Of a stretch of DNA of 64,000 bases, positions 25,627 to 35,200 are shown in pieces. A program made the translations under genes and the position numbers. The notes beneath the pieces were generated by a model. The model saw nothing but the letters and a program-made list of their open reading frames with translations. It searched no databases and was not told where the DNA came from. How positions within the stretch are numbered: position 1 is the stretch's first letter; each line of letters starts with the position of its first letter. The stretch is from Larkinella knui (GTDB lineage: Bacteria; Bacteroidota; Bacteroidia; Cytophagales; Spirosomataceae): positions 930,001-994,000 of the forward strand of contig NZ_RQJP01000003.1 of NCBI RefSeq assembly GCF_003858645.1, read 5' to 3'.

Positions 25627-27098
25627 GGACTCTATTTGTTTGCAGTTGGCTCATACTCAGCGGCCTGTCAATCGGTGGAGTGTTCGGGCAACTGCCCGTA
25701 GCGCCCGGCGACACGGTTGCTACGCCGGAAACCGTATTCTCGGCGGCTGATTTTTACCGGATCGTCCTCCAGCATCACCCGATTGTCCGGCAGGCGGCTT
25801 TACTCAATGAGGAAGCGCAGCAGGAAGTCCGCCAGGCACAGGGCGCTTTCGATCCCAAGCTGTTTTCGGTCTACGACCGCAAGGAATTTGGCAAAAGTCT
25901 GTATTACGACAAGTGGCAATCCGGGGTATCTGTGCCGGTTTTGCCGGGCGGTATCGATGTTAAAATGACCTACGACCGCAATACCGGCCAATACATCAAC
26001 CCGGAAGACCGCGTGCCCGCTTCGGGTCTGGCTGCCGTGGGCGTGAGTGTGCCGATCGGGCAGGGTTTGCTGATCGATGCCCGGCGGAATGCGTTGCGTC
26101 AGGCTCGTTTGGCCGTTAATCTGGCGGATGCCGACCGGTTAAAACTGATCAATAAAACGCTTTACGAAGCGGCTAAAACGTATTGGGAGTGGTATCTGGC
26201 CTACCAGCAGTTTCGGTTGATCCGGCAGGGATACGAGCTGGCCGCGACCCGTTTTCAGGCCGTGCGCGAACGGGCTGCACTGGGCGATGCGGCCCCAATC
26301 GATACGACCGAAGCGCTGATTACGGTGCAGGATCGGCTCGTTCAGCTTCAGCAGGCGGAGGTCGACTGGCAAAATGCCGGTTTGCGGCTGGCGGTTTTTC
26401 TGTGGAAAAGCGACGAAGTGGGTGACGCTCCGCGGCCCGTCGATCTGTCGCAGTCGGTTATTCCGCAGACGGCTTCCACGGATCAGATCAACGAAGCCCA
26501 GCTTCAAAATCTGCTGAGCCGGGCGGCCGAGCAACACCCGGAATTACTGAAACTGACGGCCAAAGGCCAACAACTGGCCGTTGAGGAACGATTTCGGCGG
26601 TCGCTGCTACAACCACAAATCACGTTGAATGCCAGCCTGTTGAGTCGTACACCTTTGCCGGGACTGGGTTACGACGGACCCAGCTATTACGCCTTCCGGC
26701 CCGAAAATCACAAGATTGGGGTGGACCTGACCTTTCCGTTATTCCTGCGGAAAGAACGCGGCAAGCTCCGGCAGGTACAGATCAAAACCCGGCAGGTGGA
26801 ACTGGAACGCCAGCAAACCGGGCGCGACATTGCCAACGAGGTACAAACCGCCTGGAACGATTTGAAAACGCTGGAGAGATTGATTTCCGTACAGCAGCAG
26901 ACCGTCGCCAACCAGCAGGCATTGCTGCGGGCCGAGCAGCAGAAGTTCGACATGGGTGAAAGTTCCCTGTTTCTGATCAACAGCCGGGAAACCAAACTGA
27001 TCGATCTCCAGGTTAAACTCGAAGATCTGCGGGCGAAACACCAGAAAGCCGTTGCCAGTTTATGGTACGCAGCCGGGACGCATTCGGAAGCGTTGTAA
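25623..27098 (+). CDS. TolC-family outer-membrane channel of the exporter operon
   Basis: A 491-residue outer-membrane factor with a signal peptide (MRTLFVCSWLILSGLSIGGVFG by hydrophobicity). Two OEP repeats are visible, with long heptad-like helices (QQEVRQAQGAFDPKLF; VELERQQTGRDIANEVQTAW). It is longer than, and clearly different from, the TolC protein at 16-17 kb, so each pump has its own duct. The start overlaps the HlyD stop (ATGA, 25623-25626). It is the last gene of the operon; a perfect hairpin follows 18 bases later. Confidence 0.92.
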   Translation: MRTLFVCSWLILSGLSIGGVFGQLPVAPGDTVATPETVFSAADFYRIVLQHHPIVRQAALLNEEAQQEVRQAQGAFDPKLFSVYDRKEFGKSLYYDKWQSGVSVPVLPGGIDVKMTYDRNTGQYINPEDRVPASGLAAVGVSVPIGQGLLIDARRNALRQARLAVNLADADRLKLINKTLYEAAKTYWEWYLAYQQFRLIRQGYELAATRFQAVRERAALGDAAPIDTTEALITVQDRLVQLQQAEVDWQNAGLRLAVFLWKSDEVGDAPRPVDLSQSVIPQTASTDQINEAQLQNLLSRAAEQHPELLKLTAKGQQLAVEERFRRSLLQPQITLNASLLSRTPLPGLGYDGPSYYAFRPENHKIGVDLTFPLFLRKERGKLRQVQIKTRQVELERQQTGRDIANEVQTAWNDLKTLERLISVQQQTVANQQALLRAEQQKFDMGESSLFLINSRETKLIDLQVKLEDLRAKHQKAVASLWYAAGTHSEAL

Positions 27099-27115
27099 TC
27101 GAAGAGGCCAATAAC

Positions 27116-27139
27116 AGCCCACGGTTAAACCCGTGGGCT
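27116..27139. terminator. Convergent hairpin, REP-like
   Basis: AGCCCACGG (27116-27124), six bases, then CCGTGGGCT (27131-27139): perfect 9-bp arms between convergent genes. The right arm overlaps the stop codon of the minus-strand gene. The sequence resembles REP-like palindromes seen elsewhere in the window (22383-22397), so it may be both a terminator and a dispersed repeat. Confidence 0.6.
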
Positions 27140-30100
27140 AGGGCAAATACCGGTTGAACTGCAATCCCTGCCCATAAACCGCCGTCACCAGCAAAGGAGC
27201 CAGCCCCGTTCCTGTTAGCCAGACCGATTTGCGGGCGTCGCCGGTGATCAGCAAACCGCTTTCGCGCGGCATCAGCGGTTTGAAATTACCGCGTCCGTCG
27301 CCCAGCAACACCAGCCCAAACGACGCATCTTCCCGGCCCATATTGACTTCGTTCGGGTAAAAATTGCCGGTCAAAACCGCATCCAGCTTCCCGTCGTGGT
27401 TGAAATCCCGGGGAATGATTTCAAAAACCGGCGACTGTTGCGCCAGTCGCGGCAGTGGCGTCATCTTAAATCCACCATTGCCCAGATTCTCGATGTAGGC
27501 ACTTTGGAGGTACGTGGCCTCCGCCTGATACGCACCGTCGAGATCGTCTTTGGACAATAAATCATCAAACGTCACTTTGGCGTAATCGGCATACCGCTGG
27601 TATTTTCGCCGGAACTGGATCACCTGCTGGTTCAGTGCGTCGCGGGGAATGGCCGGATACCGGACGCCCTTGATGAAATAGCCCATCAACGGATCGAACG
27701 TGCCGTCCTTGTTAAAGTCTTTCGCGATGATCTTGATCGGCTCCTGCTCCGACGCGCGGTACAGCGTATTCAAACCCTCATTCCCGGCCAGGTAATCCAG
27801 ATCGCCGTCGTTGTCGAAATCACCCTGAGCCAGCGTGTTCCACCAGCCGGTATATTGAGTGAATGGGTGATTGACCGGGCCGCCGGGCGGTGATTGAGCG
27901 AAGTGCCTGCCGGATTCATTTTTGAACAGGGTTATCGGCATCCATTCACCGGCAATCATCAGGTCGGGCCATTGGTCGTTGTTGGTGTCGGTCCAGAGGG
28001 CGGCACAAACCAGACCGGCTTTTTGCAGCGACGGACAAAGTCGGGCGGTTACGTCCGTAAACCGGGGAGAGCCGTTTTTTGTGTCATTCCGGAGTAAATA
28101 ACTGCGGGCCGGAAGCGGATACTGGCCCGGAATCTGCCGTCCGCCGACGAACAGATCGAGGTCGCCATCGCGGTCATAATCAGCCGCTACCACGCAGGAG
28201 CCGCTGCCCGACAAATCCGGCAGGGCATTCGCCGGAGCAGGGCTGAAATCACCTTTCCCGGTATTTAAATACAGTTGATCCTGGTAAAACGCCTGATCCG
28301 AAGCGGGTCGTTCGGCCCCACCCGCAACGACGTACAGATCCAGGTCTTTATCGCCATCGGCGTCGAACAACAACGCGGCCGTATCGTCGTGGCTGGTGTG
28401 AATCGGGAACGGCTTTTTAGTAAAACCGCCGGTTTTAGTCCGAATCAGAAAACAAGCTTCGCTACCCCGATTCGTACCGCCCACAAAACAGTCGTCCAGC
28501 CCGTCGCCGTTGACATCACCCGATGCGAGAGCAAAGCCACTGCGCGACAGCATTTTATGCAAAGCCGCCGTCTGTTTGAAATCCACAAATCCGGAAGACC
28601 GGTGTTGAAAATCCAGCGGCAGTTGGTCCGTTACAGCCGCAAACAGCGGTTTGGATGGCTGCACTACCGGCTTGGGGTCCCCTGCTTTTGCCTGAGCATA
28701 GCGGAGCGTCAGGCGTTGGTTGGCGTTGATGCGGTAGTGCTTTTGTAACTTCCCGCCCGGCCATTCCACCAGCAGCGAATCGACCACCGCCGATTGCCCC
28801 AGGCCAAAATGCAACACCGGTTCGACCGACGACTGGAAACCGCGTACCACCGACAGTTCGGCGTACTGCATTTGGCCACCCGCCCACAGCGTCACTTTAG
28901 CGCCGATTCCCTGCCGGTTTCCCGAATTCCCTTCCAGTTTGATGGCTACATAATGGGCCGGTTTCTGGTCCTGCGCCCGGTTTTGGTACACCAACGCTTC
29001 CGAATCAACGGTATTGACAACCAGATCCAGATCGCCATCGCCGTCCAGATCAGCGTAAGCCGCGCCGTTGGAATACGAAAGATCGGCCAGTCCCCACGCT
29101 TTCGAAACGTCGGTAAACGTCAGATCACCCGCGTTTTGGTACGCGTAATTGGGCACTTTCACCTCCGGCACTTTCTGGATCAGTTCCTCCCGTTTATCCT
29201 TCTGAAACTCCGCCGTGCCGAAACCGGAAAACTCTTCCGTAAACTGGATGAAATCCCGGTCGGTCACATCGCGTCGATAACCGTTGGTAATGTACAAATC
29301 CCGGCGACCGTCGTTGTCGTAATCGGCCAGCAGCGCGGACCAGCTCCAGTCGGTTTTGGCAACCCCCGCCAGCAACCCGATTTCGCTAAACAACGGCACG
29401 GTATGCTGGCCGCTTTCAGTCCGGTTTTCGCCCAGATTCAATTGCAGCGAGTTGCGCATGTACTGCATCTGGTAGCGATACGGTTCGGAAATGCTGAGTT
29501 CTTTGCGGTCGTAGTCCTGCCCGGCCAGCATCTTTTTCTGCCGCGCGTTTTCTTCGGGCAGCATGTCGAGCTGGAAAATATCGGGCAGGCCATCGTTGTT
29601 GAAATCGGCCACATCGACGCCCATACCGTAGAGACTGGTGTGCGCCGTGGCCTGCCGGATGACATTGGTAAATGTAGGGTTTGCCGGATTGCTTTTTCCG
29701 TTGTTCAGATACAGAATATCGCTGCTGATGAAGTCGTTCGAGCAGTAAATATCGGGATATCCGTCTTTGTTTAAGTCACTGATGGCCAGCCCTAAACCCA
29801 GCCCTTCGTAGACAATACCGGCCTGGCGGGACACATCTTTAAAAACCGGGTGGCCCGCCGGCCCACTGCCTTCGTTACGGTATAATTTGCCGGTGCTCGG
29901 ATACGAACCGTCGTTGATGGTCGGCCGTAAATAGTTCGGATTTTGCAAATCGGGGCCGGTATTGAGCAGATACGCGTCGAGATCACCGTCGAGGTCGTAG
30001 TCAAAAAAAGCGGCTTGGGTGGTAAAAGCCGCATCCGCCAAGCCGTATGCTGCGGCCATTTCCCGGAAAACCGGCTTGCCTTTTTTAACGCCCTGATTGA

Positions 30101-30572
30101 TAAACAGGAGGTTTTCGGAATGCGGCAAAGCCGCGTGTCTGGCGACGCTCACGTAAATATCCAGCCAGCCGTCGCCGTTCACATCGGCCATCGAAATACC
30201 GGTACACCAGCGGTTGGTGGTCAGTCCGGCGGCTTCGGTAACGTCTTCAAATTTCCACTGGTGCGTCGTAGAGTCGATGCGGTTGAGGTATAACCGGCAA
30301 CTGACCTGATTGCCGCCAAAAAAGACATCCGGTTTGCCGTCGTTATCGACATCGCCCACGCCAACCCCACCGCCGTTGTAAAAATTGGTAAACGAAAATG
30401 CGTTCAGCTGGTCGGTAGGTTGGAGGTTGTTGGCAAAGGTAATCCCGGTTTTTCCGGACGGAAGCTGCTCAAAGAGAGGGGGTTCCGACTGTCGGCAGGC
30501 CGTACACAGGACGGTCAGCAAAAGTACGATCCGGTATAAAAAAGAAGGAAAGCGCATGAATTTTGCGGACAT
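27138..30572 (-). CDS. CRTAC1/ASPIC-family FG-GAP repeat lipoprotein
   Basis: A 1144-residue exported protein. The N-terminal hydrophobic segment ends in LLLTVLCTACRQ, so a lipoprotein is probable though the lipobox is imperfect; an alternative start is the ATG at 30557. Many FG-GAP/VCBS blades with calcium-type DxDxDG loops are present (GDVDNDGKPDVFFGG, ADLDGDGDLDLVVN, GDFDNDGDLDYLAG), forming one or two beta-propellers. An ASPIC/UnbV domain lies at about 545-625 (GAKVTLWAGGQMQYAELS). Such proteins often accompany SusC/SusD pairs in Bacteroidota and are thought to sit on the cell surface, but their role is unknown. A hairpin separates it from susD upstream, so it may have its own promoter. 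Confidence 0.9.
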   Translation of the reverse strand: MSAKFMRFPSFLYRIVLLLTVLCTACRQSEPPLFEQLPSGKTGITFANNLQPTDQLNAFSFTNFYNGGGVGVGDVDNDGKPDVFFGGNQVSCRLYLNRIDSTTHQWKFEDVTEAAGLTTNRWCTGISMADVNGDGWLDIYVSVARHAALPHSENLLFINQGVKKGKPVFREMAAAYGLADAAFTTQAAFFDYDLDGDLDAYLLNTGPDLQNPNYLRPTINDGSYPSTGKLYRNEGSGPAGHPVFKDVSRQAGIVYEGLGLGLAISDLNKDGYPDIYCSNDFISSDILYLNNGKSNPANPTFTNVIRQATAHTSLYGMGVDVADFNNDGLPDIFQLDMLPEENARQKKMLAGQDYDRKELSISEPYRYQMQYMRNSLQLNLGENRTESGQHTVPLFSEIGLLAGVAKTDWSWSALLADYDNDGRRDLYITNGYRRDVTDRDFIQFTEEFSGFGTAEFQKDKREELIQKVPEVKVPNYAYQNAGDLTFTDVSKAWGLADLSYSNGAAYADLDGDGDLDLVVNTVDSEALVYQNRAQDQKPAHYVAIKLEGNSGNRQGIGAKVTLWAGGQMQYAELSVVRGFQSSVEPVLHFGLGQSAVVDSLLVEWPGGKLQKHYRINANQRLTLRYAQAKAGDPKPVVQPSKPLFAAVTDQLPLDFQHRSSGFVDFKQTAALHKMLSRSGFALASGDVNGDGLDDCFVGGTNRGSEACFLIRTKTGGFTKKPFPIHTSHDDTAALLFDADGDKDLDLYVVAGGAERPASDQAFYQDQLYLNTGKGDFSPAPANALPDLSGSGSCVVAADYDRDGDLDLFVGGRQIPGQYPLPARSYLLRNDTKNGSPRFTDVTARLCPSLQKAGLVCAALWTDTNNDQWPDLMIAGEWMPITLFKNESGRHFAQSPPGGPVNHPFTQYTGWWNTLAQGDFDNDGDLDYLAGNEGLNTLYRASEQEPIKIIAKDFNKDGTFDPLMGYFIKGVRYPAIPRDALNQQVIQFRRKYQRYADYAKVTFDDLLSKDDLDGAYQAEATYLQSAYIENLGNGGFKMTPLPRLAQQSPVFEIIPRDFNHDGKLDAVLTGNFYPNEVNMGREDASFGLVLLGDGRGNFKPLMPRESGLLITGDARKSVWLTGTGLAPLLVTAVYGQGLQFNRYLP

Positions 30573-30589
30573 AACCTTAAAAGCTAATA

Positions 30590-30629
30590 AAGCGGGGAGC
30601 CACCGATTATTTACCGATGCTCCCCGCTT
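30590..30629 (-). terminator. Terminator after the SusD gene
   Basis: A perfect 11-bp inverted repeat (AAGCGGGGAGC at 30590-30600 with its complement at 30619-30629, 18-nt loop). Read on the minus strand it is followed by TTATTAGCTTTT, a moderate T tract. It lies 35 bases after the SusD stop. Confidence 0.65.
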
Positions 30630-30664
30630 ATCTTCCTATTTCATCATTGATTAGTCCGGGAAAA

Positions 30665-32197
30665 TCAATAGCCCGGGTTCTGGTTAGTCGGCTCTATTTT
30701 CGGGTTGTTGTCCACTTCCTGTTGCGGAATGGGCAGTAATTCGTGCTTGTTTTTCTGGAAGTAGCTGAACGGTTCGGCTTTCAATTTATTGGCTTTCCGC
30801 CAGCGCAGAATGTCGCGGAACCGGACTTGCTCCCCGCTTAGTTCCACCCGGCGTTCGTGCACGATGGCCGTAAACACCTGGTCTTTCGTGCTCACCGGAA
30901 ACGCAGCCGTCGGATAAGCGGGCATTGCCACACTCTTGCGGGCGCGAACCATGTTGAGGTATTTCACGGCTTCGGCGGGTGAGCCAATTTCGTTTTCCAC
31001 CTCAGCCATGGCCAGCAGCGTTTCGGCATACCGCATGATGCGCTGGTTGATGCCGCCGGTCAGAAACGACTGATCGGTTTTGTACATCAGCGAGAATTTC
31101 CGCCAGCTCACCTTCATGGTTTTTCCATCGACCACCGATGAATTGCCGTTCTGGGCCGCATCGGTCAGCACACTTTTATCCAGATTGTACTTGTCGCCCG
31201 TTACGTAAAACGATTTGGCAAACCGGGGGTCGGTTCCGGTGGCGGTTTTCTCAAATTCATTCAGCAAGCTGTTGGAAGGAATGATGTTCCGCCAGCCGAT
31301 GGCCGAATACTCCTGTGTCCGGACGGTTTCGGTTCCGGCAGTGGCGCCGTTTCCGTCCGCATCCCAGTTGTAGTTTCCGCCCGCAGGGAAGAAATTGATC
31401 TCAAAGATCGACTCTTTGTTGAACTCATTTTCTTCGGTAAAATTATCCGAGTATTCATCCACCAGACTGTATGTACCTGACGTAATGATCTTCTGAAGTT
31501 CGGTTTTTGCACTGGCATAATCGGCCTGTTGCAAATACACCCGGGCCAGTAGCATCTGGGCGGCCCCTTTGGTGGCCCGGCCCAGGTTATTGGCATCATA
31601 GGTGGCTGGCAGGGCTTCCTGAGCGGCTTTCAGGTCGGCGATGATAAAATCGTAAACCTCTTTTTCCGTGGCGCGGGGCAAGGCCCCTTCCACCGAGGTC
31701 ACGTAGCTTTTGTACAAGGGAACGCCCCCCCACAGCGTTACCAGGTCAAAATAAGACCAGGCGCGCAAAAACCGGGTTTCGGCCAGCAACCGCGCTTTGT
31801 CGGCCGCCGACAGATCCGCCACTTTTGTGGAAAGATCGATTGTGGCATTGGCGCGGTGAATCAGGCGGTAAAAGCCCTGCCAGACCGCACTCGCTACCCC
31901 GTTGTCGGTCGTATGGCTTCCCAGCAGCAACTGGTTGCGGGGCGTTTCGAGCTGCCCGCCACCGGCGGCTACGTCGTCGCTGCGCAAATCGAGCAGGAAA
32001 AACCATTCGCGGGACGTTAGCGTATTGGCTTTCGCCATGGCGTACACGGCATTGACCGCGCTCGATAATTCCGCCCCGTTTTTATAGAAGTTGTCGACCG
32101 TAACGCCATTCGGGTTCAATTTGTCCAAATCGCTTTCCTGACAGCCTACCATCAGGCCCAGAAAGAGCATCCCGGATAAAAGAAATTTATTTTTCAT
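30665..32197 (-). CDS. SusD/RagB-family nutrient-binding lipoprotein
   Basis: A 510-residue surface lipoprotein. The ATG at 32197 gives a signal ending in LMVGC with Cys19; the frame also runs to a GTG at 32224. TPR-like helices and the typical SusD C-terminal phrase (ERRVELSGEQVRFRDILRWR, then LLPIPQQEVDNNPKIEPTNQNPGY) are present. SusD binds the nutrient at the mouth of the SusC barrel and acts as its lid. It lies 50 bases after susC on the same strand and belongs to the sigma-FecR-SusC-SusD operon. The ligand is unknown; no glycoside hydrolase is nearby. Confidence 0.96.
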   Translation of the reverse strand: MKNKFLLSGMLFLGLMVGCQESDLDKLNPNGVTVDNFYKNGAELSSAVNAVYAMAKANTLTSREWFFLLDLRSDDVAAGGGQLETPRNQLLLGSHTTDNGVASAVWQGFYRLIHRANATIDLSTKVADLSAADKARLLAETRFLRAWSYFDLVTLWGGVPLYKSYVTSVEGALPRATEKEVYDFIIADLKAAQEALPATYDANNLGRATKGAAQMLLARVYLQQADYASAKTELQKIITSGTYSLVDEYSDNFTEENEFNKESIFEINFFPAGGNYNWDADGNGATAGTETVRTQEYSAIGWRNIIPSNSLLNEFEKTATGTDPRFAKSFYVTGDKYNLDKSVLTDAAQNGNSSVVDGKTMKVSWRKFSLMYKTDQSFLTGGINQRIMRYAETLLAMAEVENEIGSPAEAVKYLNMVRARKSVAMPAYPTAAFPVSTKDQVFTAIVHERRVELSGEQVRFRDILRWRKANKLKAEPFSYFQKNKHELLPIPQQEVDNNPKIEPTNQNPGY

Positions 32198-32247
32198 TGG
32201 ATTCTTTCGTTTAATACTGTTCACTGAAACATCGCCGGTTCTGCGGA

Positions 32248-35200
32248 TCAGAAACCGATATTCAAACCGAGCAAAAGCGTCCGGGGTTGCGGATATTGCC
32301 CGTAGTCGATTCCGTTCGTCAGCAACTTGGTGTTGTCACCGGCACTTCCGTTCACGCCAATTTCCGGATCCAGACCGCTGTATTTTGTAAAGGTCAGCAG
32401 GTTGGTCGACGAAACGTAAATCCGCGCTTTCGTGAGCGTGTTCCGGGTGAGTTTACTCAATACCGGGGCCGGAATGGAATAGCCGATGCTGATGTTTTTT
32501 ACCCGCATGTACGAACCGCTTTCAATAAACCGATCGGAGGTCCGGCTGTTGTTGTTGGGATCACCACTGATGGCCCGGGGAACATCCGTACCGGTGTTGG
32601 TCGGCGTCCACGCATTGAGTACGCCTTTGCCCGCATTGAACAACCGCAACATGCCTTCTTCAATTACCTTCGTACCATTGTAAATTTTATTTCCGTAAAC
32701 GCCTTGTAAATAGACCGTTATATCAAAGTTCTTGTAGTTGGCTCCCAGGTTGGCGCCGTAGCTGAACTTCGGAATGTAACTGCCCAGGTAAGTCCGGTCA
32801 CTAGCATCGATTTTACCATCACCGTTGATATCCTTGAAACGAATGTCCCCCGGCGACGTATTTTTGGTCGGATCGTGTGCTTCGCGCGTCTCGGCCCGGG
32901 TTTGCGTACGAGGGCTGTTAAATACTTCATCCAGTGTCTGGTAAATCCCTTCTACCTGATAGCCATAGAAGGACTGGATAGCCTGTCCGGCTTCAGTTTT
33001 CGTAATATCGCTCCCCCCAAAATCATCATTTCGACCGGCATAAATGGTGGCACTCGGTGTCGCCAGGCTGGTGACCTTGTTCCGGGTTACGTCCAGGTTG
33101 GCCGAAACGTTCCAGCGGAAGTCGCCTTCGTTCCGGTTATAGCCCACCTGAAACTCATACCCCCAGTTTTTCATGCTACCAATGTTGGCCGAAGGCGGAG
33201 ACGAATACCCGAGTGAATTCGGAATGGGGACATCCAGCAGAAGACCATCGGTTTTCCGGTTATAGACTTCCGCCGTGAACGTCATTTTGTTACCAAACAA
33301 GCCCAGATCGACGCCCAGATTCGACATGGTGGTGGTTTCCCACTTCAGATCGGTATTCCCTAATGAACTGAAATAAGAACCCAGTACTTTATTGGCACCA
33401 AAAACGTAGTTGGTATTGTCGGCCTGAATCAGCGTCTGCCAGGCGTAGCTTCCGATTCCGTTGAAACCGGTTTGCCCGATACTCGCCCGGATTTTCAGTT
33501 CGGACAGGTTCGGAACCGATTTCATAAAGGATTCTTCGCTCACCCGCCAGCCCACGGACGCGGAGGGGAAGGTGCCCCATTTGTTGCCCGGTGCAAAACG
33601 CGACGAACCATCCCGGCGAATCGACGCACTGATCAGGTATTTACCCGCAAAATCGTAGTTGACCCGACCGATGTAGGAAATCAAGCTGCTTTCGTCCTTC
33701 GTGCTCGTCACGCCGGGGTTGGAAATTCCCTGCAACACATCGATGTCGTTGTTGGGGCGGTATCCGTTCGAGTTCAGGCTTGAACTGCGGAAATTCTGAC
33801 TTTCAGCCACCGCCGTCACGTTGACGGAATGTTTACCAAACATTTTGTCGAACGTCAACTGGTTGGTCAGGATCGGCGAGTAATACGAGGAGCGATTGTC
33901 CTGGATATTGTTCTGGGTACGGCTTTTATACCCGTCGTTGTAAATTGGAAACAGGTTCGTCCCAATCGTTGTCACCACATCCGCCCCGAAACTGAAACGG
34001 TATTTGAGGAAATTGGTAAATTTGACTTCCGCAAACAACGTTCCCAGGAGTTTGATGCGCTGCGTATAGCTCTTGTCCTGCAACGCAATCCGAACCGGGT
34101 TATCAGGATCGGTTCCGTCGGCTGCCGTTGGCGAACTGTAGCCGCCCACTTTGGTCGGGTCGGAAACCGGCCAGTAGGGCAAGTTCCGGATGGCCTGCAT
34201 CACGGCCGTACGACCACCGCCAAATCCCTGCTCACCGCGCATTTTATCGTACGACAGCATCAGGGTCTGCCCAAACGACAGAAATTTATTGATCTGGTGA
34301 TCGGAATTGATCCGGACATTACCCCGCTTGTAATTGGTCCCGATCAGGATACCTTCCTGATCGAAATAACCGGCCGACGTAAAAAACCGGGAGACGTTGT
34401 TGCCACCCGACACCGAAATCTGGTGTTGCTGAATGGGTGCGGTACGCAGTAAAACGTCCTGCCAGTCGGTGGCGGTTTGGGCAAAGGTTTGTGTGGCACC
34501 CGCATAAATCGGCTGGTTTAAATTACTGAGCCGGGACGGCATCGCAATCTTGGCATTTCCCAACAAAGCCGTTGCATACTGCGTATATTCCTGCGTATTC
34601 AGCAGATCGAGTTTTTTCCAGGCACTCTGCGTCCCGAAATAGGTATCCAGGTTCACGTGCAGTTTCCCGTCTTTCGACCCTTTCTTGGTCGAAATGATCA
34701 CCACGCCGTTGGACGCTCTGGAACCGTAAATGGCGGCAGAACTGGCGTCTTTCAATACTTCCAGCGATTCGATGTCGCGCGGATCGAGGTTGTTCAGATC
34801 ACCCGAAGGAACGCCGTCGATGACATACAACGGACCGGAGGCATAGTTGATGGAACCCACCCCACGGATGCGCACAATCGGCGACTGGCCGGGGCTTCCG
34901 TTGTTGACCACCCGGACGCCCGGCACCCGGCCCTGCATGGCCGACTCGGCGCTGATGACCGGCAAAGCCGTCAAATCTTTGGGTGTAACGGACGAAACGG
35001 CACCGGTTACCGATGCCCGTTTCTGGGTTCCGTAGCCCACCACAACGACTTCTTCCAACGCCCGTTCATCCTCCACCAACGATACCGTCAGGGTCGTCCG
35101 GCCATTGACAGGTACTTCTTTGGAAGCAAATCCGACAAAGCTGAAAACCAATACCGCATTATTAGGGGCATTGATCGTAAACTCGCCTTCGCCATTGGTA

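Noticed and set aside
28794-29774. 326-residue plus-strand frame within the ASPIC gene
   Set aside because: It lies wholly opposite the FG-GAP repeats and shows no recognisable domain; the repeats keep the reverse frame open.
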